Assembly: GCA_020746875.1 (NCBI GenBank)
Contig: JAGTJL010000005.1
Coordinates: 930,001 to 994,000 of the forward strand
Length of the DNA stretch: 64,000 nt
Direction: 5' to 3'
Origin: Rhexocercosporidium sp. MPI-PUGE-AT-0058
Taxonomy: Eukaryota; Ascomycota; Leotiomycetes; Helotiales
Numbering within the stretch: the stretch's first letter is position 1; every line of letters begins with the position of its first letter. Below, piece by piece: positions 13,157 to 22,008 of the stretch. Below the pieces are notes generated by a model. The model ran no database searches. It was not told the DNA's origin and worked only from the letters and a program-made list of their open reading frames with translations. The position numbers were made by a program, and so were the translations under genes.

Positions 13157-13909
13157 TTACATCTTACGAACTTGAAATAGAAAATCTCGAATCTTTAATA
13201 ATTTATATTCATTATTCTTAGGCCTTGCAAATTTGAAATCCTGACTCGTCCAGCTTCTTGTCCTAGCCTTGAAACCTAATTTTTCTCCTTTAAGTTAACA
13301 AGAATCAAAGTCCCTAATAACCGGAGTGTTACCATCGATTAGGATATTAGTCGGGTTGAGATCGTAGTGAATGAGATTTAAGCTATGAAGGTGCCGAATA
13401 CCCTGCCGAATACCCCGCAAACACAAGTCTATATCGAAAGGGCGAGAGTTCTTAGTTACTCTATTTAATAAATTCACGCCGTACTTGATAAAACAAAAGC
13501 CCGTTATTCTATCGTTCTCGACCATGCACCTAAGATATTAAGCAATATTAGGGTAGGGAAATGCCTTTAGGATCTCGCAGACTTTAGCCTTATTTAACAA
13601 GAGACAACTCATTTTAGTTGAGGCCTCGGTGTCGCCGTAGTATAATAGACTAGGTCGCTTCATGTAACAGTCCTAAGGTAATGGCTCAGGCGCTCGTGCA
13701 AATTATCTTGGGAATAGTCGCCAGATTTGCGAAGTTGGAATCGGGACAAGTTCGAGTTCAAGTAAATCGGGTTTGGAAGCGACGGGGTAACGATAACTCG
13801 TAATCGCATAGTAATATCGATTGCCCTCTCTAAGTATAATCTTAATGTGAGAAAATTCAAAATCTCCATTCTGTTCGACGAATGCCTCGTTTTGTTCGCA
13901 AACTTCCAT
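13157..13909 (-). pseudogene. Fungal protein-kinase-like gene, inactivated by stop codons (RIP-like)
   Basis: One unbroken register of 251 codons (including the final stop) contains four internal stops, at 13703-13705, 13673-13675, 13538-13540 and 13295-13297, and no frameshift. The reading is kinase-like. It has a GIRHLHSLNLIHYDLNPTNI stretch, which matches the catalytic loop (H-D-L-x-P-x-N-I), and then PVIRDFDSC, which matches the DFG region in the DFD form seen in fungal kinase-like proteins. Upstream is the RPSLLYYGDTEAS and KVCEILKAFPYPNIA stretch, where the next codon is TAA in place of an expected CAA (Gln) before YL. Downstream are GEKLGF, SWTSQDFKFARPKNNEY and a final TAA at 13157. 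The stops fit C-to-T changes and the surroundings are AT-rich, so RIP is the likely cause (inference). The kinase lobe is short for the family, so the original may have begun further upstream. Confidence 0.8.
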
Positions 13910-14127
13910 ATTCTACTCCCGTTAGGAAACAATAGTCAGATGATCAAGCGCACCTACCGAAGATTTCTATTGATTATAAAAAGACAAATAGAGTTAAGCA
14001 CAGGAAGGGTTTGAAATACTTTTACTCATAAAGAGTTAAAGCGCAATCGTTTCGGTCACCTCACGAGGATCCTCCAGGCAGCCGTATTGAAGGGGAAGAT
14101 CCAGGAAAGTGTGGAAGCCACGCCGGC

Positions 14128-14350
14128 TACCACAACCTATGATTCATACATTAACAGGGACCATAACATGTGGTATTCCCACATCTTTACAAGGACCACA
14201 GCTTGTGATATTATCTACATCTCTACAACCACAACTTATAATCCCTCTATCGACAGGATCACAACTTATGATATTCTCCACATTTCTACAGCTACCACAA
14301 CTTATAATCCTTTCTTCGACAGGATCATAACTTATAGCTACAATCCACTA
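14128..14350. repeat. Degenerate tandem repeat, 30-36-bp units
   Basis: About seven imperfect copies of a unit built on ACCACAACTTAT..AT followed by a pyrimidine-rich CACAT/TCTACA stretch, often ending CGACAGG. Copies start near 14128, 14159, 14194, 14230, 14257, 14293 and 14323. The plus-strand frame stays open through it and reads as repeating Thr/Tyr/Ile-rich peptide, but there is no sign that it is translated. It lies between the two kinase-like pseudogenes. Confidence 0.7.
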
Positions 14351-14834
14351 AAATTAAAGAAACCCGCATTTATCGATTGGCCCAGGCACAGCTCCTGCGG
14401 CTCAACTTATAGCTTTATATTAATAATACCAAACTAAGCGAAACATTTACAGAACGAGAATATTTTAGCATATCGCTATAAAACGCGTTACTTTACGCTT
14501 TATTCAAATGATAAAAATACGAAAGCTGTTTGCTATACTTCAAGCATACGCCTTCTAAAAAAGTATCACACAAAGGACGTTTTATCTTAAATAACTAGAT
14601 ATATGTATATTATTACTATATGGTGAATTAATATCTTATTAACATTTCTTCCAATAATGTCCTACAGATATATACCTCTCCTCGCGTTGTCCAATTAAAA
14701 GCACCCGGTTTCTGTAAGCTACGAAAGACATTAATAGAACTTTTGCAACACCCCACTTCAATGTACCGTCCCTCCCCACGTTACCCATACAATGAACCGA
14801 TGAAGCCATTATGATCATCCAGGGGCATGCATCA
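14351..14834. other. AT-rich sequence between tandem repeat and FunK1-like pseudogene
   Basis: Very AT-rich sequence with no ORF of note and no recognisable transposon end. It belongs to the decayed island of 12.6-15.7 kb. Confidence 0.5.
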
Positions 14835-15614
14835 TATCTTGACGACTTCTCCTGCCCACTTCATGCCAGTCAACTATCACCAAAAGTATTTTAGCCCAGT
14901 ACAGCCCATTGGGAAGGAAATCTTCGAGCGGCAATCCAGCTTTGCCATCGAAACTCTTTACCTTCGAAGCGATTAGTAAGACCCCGGCGTCAAGAGCCTT
15001 TTTCAAGGAATCCCCAAATGGCTGTACGACAAGGGACACGAGGACGTTGATCAGCGAATACTCGATGAACTTACTGGCCGACTTTACTACGATGTCGGAG
15101 GATTCTACGAGCGATACTTGGAGAGGAAGTCCTGGACGAACAATGCTAAGCATATCTACGACTAGTCGAGGACCTAATGTGGAGGACCTAATGTGCAGAT
15201 GTTGCTGTAACGAATGGCCGGATCCTTCACTTCAAGCTCCATTGTGTGAGCGGTTCATAAAGTTCCGGGATACTGTTCTCAGAGGACTATGCCGCAGATA
15301 CTACACATCAGCGAACAAAGTGTTGAGGGGCGCGGAGGCTGATGGCAAGCTTGACATTTTCCTCACCCCCAAAGACGCTCCCTTACCGGACGGCGAGCAC
15401 GACTGATCCAATATACTTGTCATTAGAGAATGTAATCAGAATCCTGATAAAGATCTATCTGCAAAAATACTAGTACAGTTATCAGCGTATGCACGCGAAG
15501 TGTTTGGAAATCAACCGGAGCGGCGATTCATGCCTGGGTTCACGATCTGCGGAGGCACGATGCGGCTCTGGGTATTCGACAGGCCTGGACTGTTATTGAA
15601 ATCCATTTCGTGAA
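14835..15614 (+). pseudogene. FunK1-type fungal protein kinase gene, fragment with stops and frameshifts
   Basis: Reads in two frames. The first runs from about 14835 (GKEIFERQSSFAIETLYLRS, then VKSLFQGIPKWLYDKGHEDV and RLYYDVGGFYERYLE) with stops at 14974-14976, 15163-15165 and 15175-15177. The second frame continues with NEWPDPSLQAPL, FIKFRDTVLRGLCRRYYTSA, NKVLRGAEADGKLDIFLTP and, after a TGA at 15404-15406 where Trp is expected (HD-W-SNILVI), LVQLSAYAREVFGNQPERRF and GFTICGGTMRLWVFDRPG. These are hallmark strings of the N-terminal part of fungal FunK1 kinases (Pfam Pkinase_fungal). The kinase catalytic core itself is missing downstream. An exact 14-bp tandem duplication sits at the frame change (15168-15195). 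TGG-to-TGA and CAG-to-TAG stops fit RIP. Confidence 0.85.
15168..15195 (+). repeat. Exact 14-bp tandem duplication inside the FunK1-like pseudogene
   Basis: GAGGACCTAATGTG occurs twice head to tail (15168-15181 and 15182-15195). Its length is not a multiple of three, so it disrupts the frame. At least one further indel is needed to reach the frame used downstream. Confidence 0.9.
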
Positions 15615-15870
15615 GTGTGACATTGGAAAGAGGCTTACTTTCAGTCCGGACTTCTCGCTGGCTATTGAAACTTAGCAAAGTACCACAAGATATAACATGT
15701 AAGAAGGCAGATTCGGAATGAATTCCAAATGAAATTATTCAAATAGTGGGGTATCTGTAAACCAAGTATAGTTACAAGTACGCCTCCAATGCAACCATGA
15801 ATCCTACACCTATCTCTATCTATGCCACAAATCCCCTCTTCCTCAAAACCTCAAATCCAATCCATCAAAC

Positions 15871-16638
15871 CTAATGTACAAGCACAACCGGCTTACCCCT
15901 CTCCCACGCATCCAAGCTCTCCTTAATATTAACCCAATACCTCAACCTAACCGCCTCCTCCTTCGCCCCCACCAGATCATCCTCCTTAAACGCCCTATCT
16001 AACACTTTTTCACTCCCCGCAATCCTCTGATCATTAATCCTCTTCATCTCCTCCAACTCCCCCTCTTCCCTCGCATTCTCAATCTCCTCCCTCGTATCCA
16101 ACACCTCCATCAACAGCTCCGGATCATCCACCTTCGCCGTCTCGTCCTCCGCGACATCAATGCCCCTCAATCCCAATAAATACTGCGCCCTTGTGAGCGG
16201 ATTCTGCAACGTCTTGTACGCCTCATTGATTCGTGCCGATGTAGCTTCCGCGCGGGTCTTGAGATTCTGGGGATGCCGGTCTGGATGCGCCACTGCTTGC
16301 AGCTGTAGGAATTCCCTTCGCAATTCTCGAGTGTCGATGTGGAAGGGTCCAGTTGGTGGAGGACCCGATGGGAGGGTCTTGGGGAAGAATTCGTAGTGGG
16401 TTTGGGGGATTGGGTTGGATTTTATTGCGTCGTCTGCGGTAGGTCGGGGTGAAGTGGCCGCGGAGGTTTGCCAGCACCGCTGGGGATGTGATTGTATGCT
16501 GGATGTAGATTTTCTATTTCTGCATGTGAGGCAGATCTGAATAGGCCTCTGCGATGTCCTGGGAAGTGCTGTTGTGAAGTTGCGATGGGGGGTTACAGCA
16601 CGCGCGAGCTGTCGCCTTATCGAGAGTGATGAACGCAT
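15871..16638 (-). CDS. JAC1: Mitochondrial J-protein co-chaperone for Fe-S cluster assembly (Jac1/HscB)
   Basis: Jac1 delivers the Isu scaffold to the mitochondrial Hsp70 and stimulates its ATPase during Fe-S cluster transfer. The single exon gives 255 residues. The ATG at 16638 is chosen because the frame upstream has only a TTG; it starts MRSSLSIRRQLARAV, a good mitochondrial presequence. A J domain follows, with the invariant HPD at about residues 118-120 (AVAHPDRHP). Then comes the HscB C-terminal domain with its typical NPLTRAQYLLGLRGIDVAED, PELLMEVLDTREEIENA and a final helix ending in KPVVLVH. This domain order and length match the family. CxxC residues lie ahead of the J domain (LTCRNRK region has a single pair at most), so a zinc-binding N-terminus as in human HSC20 is not clear. 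Confidence 0.93.
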   Translation of the reverse strand: MRSSLSIRRQLARAVTPHRNFTTALPRTSQRPIQICLTCRNRKSTSSIQSHPQRCWQTSAATSPRPTADDAIKSNPIPQTHYEFFPKTLPSGPPPTGPFHIDTRELRREFLQLQAVAHPDRHPQNLKTRAEATSARINEAYKTLQNPLTRAQYLLGLRGIDVAEDETAKVDDPELLMEVLDTREEIENAREEGELEEMKRINDQRIAGSEKVLDRAFKEDDLVGAKEEAVRLRYWVNIKESLDAWERGKPVVLVH

Positions 16639-17414
16639 GCTGAAAAGATTTTGCTCGTGGAATTGAGGTGAGTTATTGAAGGAACGCAATCCTTATTTCA
16701 AGGTCGGGGGTCCAGTCGTGGGTGTTGAGACGCTCTTTGTTTGTTCTTCAAAGTCTTCGAGGCGAATTGTATTTCGATTCTCGAACCTCGGGATGCATGA
16801 CGTCGCTTCGGCGCCGAGAGCGGCCGCTTGCTCTGACAGGGGTTCAGCATCAGAATGACTTACAATATTATTTCTATATTGTATTTCTTCCAAAAAAGAC
16901 TGCTCAATAGTGTTTAAAAATAGTAATCTGCTGAAAGGTTCACCTCAAATGCTAATAGACGGTTTCTTTCTCTTCATATACTCGACTCCACTAAAGACAG
17001 CCAGTCAACTGACATCGCACATCGCAACAGTCGTTGTATTTATTTATAGAACTATCTTGACCGAGAGGTCAGAATAAATGCCTATACTTTCTGGAACTGA
17101 TTTTCGAGCCCCTTTTCACCTCAGAGTTTCGCGATCAGGTGCTGGTGCTGGATGACAAGAAGTCTGACCCTTGGCCAAGCTCGCTTAGCCCCTTTTCAAA
17201 ACAACAACAGCCAAATCCAGTCCGTTGCTTTCGTTTGCGCTTGCTTGCCCGTGTCATGGACAAGTTAGTGGTTATGTTAAAAAGCGATCTCGAGTAAACT
17301 AAATTGCGAATATAGTAGAGGGAGTTCCCGGCACTATCATTTCGTGCATATAAGAGTGGCAATGGCATAGGTCTTCATTTCCGTTTCTCAGAACAATACT
17401 TAACCAAACCAGCA
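16639..17414. other. Intergenic region, JAC1 upstream and hydrolase downstream
   Basis: No gene seen. Likely holds the JAC1 promoter (next to 16638) and the 3' region of the hydrolase-like pseudogene. Confidence 0.5.
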
Positions 17415-18445
17415 TCACGCTAAAGCACGCTTCATCCACTTTAGCTTTGTTTTCAAGCAAACATTAGCAAGTTCTGTCCCAAGAGCAAAGCCATCAAAGC
17501 CCTGCCACGCCTCAGGCCAAACATGCAGCTCGCACCTCCCACCACACTCCCACATCTTACTTGCATACGCGATATCCCCATCACGAAACAGATCCGCCGA
17601 CCCAACATCAATCCAAGTATTCGGTGATCCACTCAAATACTCCATCCTTGCTGGCCCGCATACGCGCTGACCTCCTCGCCCGTCTTTCCTCCCCTCTTCC
17701 AGCCGAGATACCAATCCCACGCTGTAGAGTTCTGCTCCCCTGTCCACGTTCCCGTTTTGTAGAACTGTTTAGAGGATGCACTTTCCATGCGATCGCCCCG
17801 CATGGCATATATAAGTAGTTGTGCGTGGATCTTTGGACCACCTCTATCGCGCGCCAGCAACGGCACGCCCGCAGCGAGATTCCCTCCTCCAGATTTACCA
17901 GCGACCATAATTTTATTCGCGTCGACCCCAAGGATTTTAGCATTGTCCGCGACGTATTTCAGGCCTGTAAAGCAGTCTTCAAGAGGAATGGGGAAGGTGA
18001 ATCCAGGGACCAGGCGGTACTCAACGGATATGAAGCCGGCGTCCAGCTCTTTGATCCAATCTATAGCTCCCGAGGAGAGGAAGCGGTTCCCGAGTACGAG
18101 ACCACCACCGTGAATAAAATAGATCGCTGGGCGAGGCTTAGAGTTATTCGAGGACTTTGGGCGTACGGCAGTGAGTTTGATTTCTGTGCTGTCGGATCCT
18201 GCGATCGTGAGTTTCGAGTGGGTGATTGCAGGGTTGGTGAAGACTGTTTCGGCGGTGTAGAGAGGGCTAATTGCTTGACGGATCTGAGATACACTGCATT
18301 TTGTAAGTGCTGGAAGGTCTGGGAAGTTGCTGCGTGCGGCGTCAAGACTGGGGTCGAAGGGAGCGACTTTGAGGAGAGTTGCCCTGGTTAGTGGTTTTGG
18401 GTTGGTAGGATGAGGAATTTGAAGGTAACAGTAAACAAAGAACAC
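17415..18445 (-). pseudogene. Alpha/beta-hydrolase (HSL/lipase-like family), frameshifted
   Basis: The N-terminal frame (to 17633) carries the oxyanion motif HGGG (YFIHGGGLVLGNR), SVEYRLVPGFTFPIPLEDC, and a nucleophile elbow GKSGGG where most relatives have GDSAGG. It then reads EEVSAYAG and hits a stop. The expected continuation, PARMEYLSGSPNTWIDVGSA, DLFRDGDIAYASKMWE and HVWPEAWQGFDGF, is in another frame starting around 17657. One missing base in a GCGGCGCC-type run would explain it. Two further oddities: the catalytic His position reads Gln (AWQGFD where AWHGFD is usual), and the long frame has no ATG before 18445, only a GTG. An AG acceptor near 18390 could follow an unseen first exon. 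I read it as a pseudogene, although the frameshift alone could be a sequencing error. Confidence 0.75.
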
Positions 18446-20181
18446 AATTTTGTTATTCTTAAGCTTGCAGTATGTGAGATGAGGGAATTTTGGGGGCTCG
18501 TACTTATGTTAGTTTTTGGCTGGTCGGTACTTGACATTAACGCTAGGTACCTACCATTATAACGCTCAATTCTGACTAGGATTATCGCTGGCTACGGGTT
18601 ATCCAGCACCTGTCCCTTTTAAACTTCCGGAAGCACTTACTATCAGAGCGAGTTACGCAAACGACGACTCAACACTTCTACGTGGTGCAGGCTATTAACT
18701 CGTAGATGTCTTCATCTAGGAGGCTAAGCATAAGTTACGACTTGTTGTCTTCTTGCATACAGCATACCGAACGATCACTATAATACCGATACGAAAAACA
18801 ACGTCCGAAGAGCGCCTCGCGCAGAGTCGACCTCAGAACAGGGCTATAACAAGGAGGAGTAAGAATAAGGTCTATCTTACAGTCGAGGCAAGGGGAAAAG
18901 ATTAGCAAGACTTAGAAGTGGGTTCCTTAGAAATAGTCGCGTAGTAAGAAGTCTTCTTATTTTACGTCGTGAGGTATAGTAAGCGTACTACTCTGCTCCG
19001 CTTATACTCAGAGAGGAAGTCTCGTTATAGTCTTCAGAAGAGAACAGCGAGAGCGTTAATGGCCTGTTAACTCGAGGAGAGCTATATAATATATACAAAG
19101 TAGAGGTTTCGTGGATTTGTAAAGGAAACTGTGTTAGTTATAGTCTCGAGAAGATCCTTCTTTTAAAGAGCGTAGTTATTAAGTACCAGTAATCATCAAT
19201 CTTCTATTTCTGGCAATGTAAGTTGTTTTTACCCACCTATCAGGTAATTCACATCGCCAACCATAGCTTGAGCAAACAATATCAGCCTGGCAAAGGTCTT
19301 CTTACCTACTCCAAAGCAAACTCATACCCAATACTCGTCAATCAATTCAGGACTTTATCAGAGAATCAACAATGAGCATAAATCTTACACCATCCAAAAA
19401 AAATACCCCATTCCAATTCTGTGCCAATTTCTTGCCAAGAACCAACGCCACTTCTCCGTTATTACCCACTGTCGTCGTCTTCCTACCCATTTCACACCAC
19501 CCGAGTTCTTCAGCGTATTCCAATCGCGATACCATGGTCGGAAGTGACCTCTTCTAAGCCAGGAATCAAAGGCAAGGACCATATGGCGGTTCCTCCCCAA
19601 TACAGATCCATAGTAAAGAACTCGGAGTCATTCAATTATGAACGAGAAGAGGCAAAGAAACGAAACTAGAGAATTAAGAAATGAGACCCGAAATGCCATA
19701 AACGTGGGTATCTCCAATTTTACTTCGCAATCTAGCAGAAAAGCAATGCTCTTTCTCCGCGGCTCAAAGCTGCTCGGAAATGGCTTGAGGCTGCTAGAGG
19801 CGGAAGCGCCAGCCAAGAAAACAGTCCTGGGCCGAAAGATTCAAAAGAAGCTGGCCGGTATTGGATAGAAGTGAAATGAGCACACCACAGCACAAAGCAT
19901 CGTGGGCTGGTCGATGCCGCGCCAGCTTTGGTAAGATTGAGGTTGAGCCTGGGGCCGAGAGATTGCCTTGGTTTAGGTACTGCAGATACATCACATTTCG
20001 AGACATCAAGTGGGTTAAAGAATGCAAGACTCAAAATGCAGTAAGCTTTCTTTGAATTATTCGTTCAATTATACATAATCATGATATCGCTCGAGCAATC
20101 TATGCTCTACTTTGACCCCTAGGCTAAAGCCTACAACGCGCTCAAACTAATGCACACCTATCAACCATCATACCAAGGCAC
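18446..20181. other. Gene-free region with a RIP-like tract
   Basis: From about 18.6 to 19.2 kb the sequence is rich in TA steps and stops in all frames while keeping CG steps, as in RIP-mutated repeats; no transposon domain can be read. From 19.3 to 20.1 kb there are only short overlapping ORFs that I do not support. The last part is the 3' region of the transporter gene. Confidence 0.5.
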
Positions 20182-22008
20182 TTAGTAGGCTCTCTTCTCA
20201 ACATCATGCTCAACGACAGGCTTGTCATCAGCGTGGCGGCCCATGCCAACTGAGGAGGCAAAGGTCTCGTGTGGCACCCACTTGGCGGAGGTACGGGGAG
20301 AGGTCTCCTCCAACATTCTGTCAACCTGTTCAAGAGAGAGACCCTTGGTCTCTGGGACCAAGAAGTACGCGTAAACGAATGCGGCGGTACAAAGGCCACC
20401 CCAAACGAAGAAGACGGATGATTTGAGATTGCCGTACTTCGAACCAACCATGTATGGAGTGATGACAGCGATGATCTATGAAGACTGTTAGTCTCTGGAT
20501 TTGAGAGTGGATGTTTAGAAGACTTACGGTGTTCCACAGCCAGTTAGAAGCGGTAGAGAGACCGACACCACGGGAACGGATGGGCAAGGGGAAGATTTCA
20601 CCGATGAGAATCCAAGCGCCAGGACCCCAAGTAGTGGCGAAGAAGAAGATGAAGATGGCGATGAAGGCAATTTGAGCGTTGACAGCAGAGATGTTGTTGG
20701 CAATTTGTTCACCATTGGCATCTGCGTGGGTGTGGTTGAATCCGATGGTGACACCAATGATGGCCACGAGGAATTGACAGATTAACATGCCGAATGCACC
20801 CCACACGAGGAGAGGTCGGCGACCGACTCTCTCAACGGCCCAGAAGGAAAGTGGGGTAGAGCAGACGTTGACCAAGGTGAAGATGAGGGAGATCAAGAAG
20901 GTGTTGCTGATAGCTCCGGTTGACTTCAAGAAGGGGGTGGAGTAGTAAAAGATGAAGTTGACACCTGTCCACTGTTGCATCATCTGCAGCGACGTTCCCA
21001 AGATTGTGCGGCGGACGTTGGAGGATGCCTTGAAGAGAGAGCCCTTGAAGCAGTTTGCCCAGCTGTCGACGAAGCCAGCGCTGGGAATGACACTTCGCTC
21101 GTACTCCTCGTTGGCAATGATCTCAGCAAGCTCGTTCTGGATGTACTCTGACTCTGCTGGTTGACCACGAAGTCTTTGCAGGGATCTGCTGGCATCTTCG
21201 AGTCTTCCCTTCTTGACGAAGTAACGTGGGGAGTCTGGAAGGAAGAACAAGCCACCAGCAAGAATAGCAGCCCAAGCGAATTGGATGCCAATAGGGATGC
21301 GGTATGACTGGGGGCCTTTCTTCTTCTCGCATGCGTAGACCACACAGGAAGCAAGAAGAATACCGATAGTGATACAAAATTGGTAGCCTGCTACGAGAGC
21401 ACCACGAACCTTCTTGGGGCACTGGATTTTCTGTTAGTTTCAATCTGATAACACGTGCCAGATGTAGACTTACAATCTCACTCATGTAGAGAATGACGAT
21501 GGCACTCTCAAAACCGACTCCGATACCAGCAATGACACGACCACCGACGATTATACCAAGAGCATTTCCACTTCCTCCAACACCAGTAAGCATTTGAATG
21601 ATAACACCGATGACATAGATCAAGCAGCCTCCAATAACAGTCCATTTACGGCCAATTCTGTCGGCGACATCGCCGGCAATGATAGCGCCAAAGAAGGTAC
21701 CGGCGGAGAGGATAGAGACGATCAGAGATTGATGAGACGACGTGAGTTCTTTAGCATTGGTATATTCGATGAGATTGATGAACTCTTGAGAGCCATTGAC
21801 ACCGTTGATGTATCCAGAATCATAACCGAAGAAGATACCACCGAAGGAGGCAAACGCGCAAAGAAGGTATGCCTTGACAGTGACCTATAATCCAGAAACC
21901 CAGTCAGTGAATGTCCTTGAATTGGTGTTGAGAAAGATTGAAGATTCTACTTACAGGAGCCTCAATATGCTCAACGTTGTCAGTGTGATGAAGAGCACCG
22001 CCAGCCAT
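20182..22008 (-). CDS. MFS hexose (glucose) transporter
   Basis: Proton-coupled or facilitative sugar transporter of the major facilitator superfamily, plasma membrane. Exons 21955-22008, 21474-21884, 20528-21421 and 20182-20475 give 550 residues, the family's usual length; introns of 70, 52 and 52 bp are all phase 0. Family motifs in order: GGIFFGYDSGYINGV in TM1, DRIGRKWTVIGG in the TM2-3 loop, GRVIAGIGVGFES in TM4, FLPDSPRYFVKKGR after TM6, the QQWTGVNFIFYYSTPF stretch in TM7, VERVGRRPLLVWGA in the TM8-9 loop, and PETKGLSLEQVDRMLEE after TM12. The short first exon (MAGGALHHTDNVEHIEAP) is cytosolic. Resembles fungal high-affinity glucose transporters; the substrate is inferred. Confidence 0.94.

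Noticed and set aside
14815..15153. Minus-strand 112-codon ORF (hydrophobic, Val/Leu-rich) opposite the FunK1-like pseudogene
   Set aside because: The plus strand carries known FunK1 strings; this is the antisense shadow.
16689..16689. Longer JAC1 start at 16689
   Set aside because: The codon is TTG; the ATG at 16638 gives a normal presequence.
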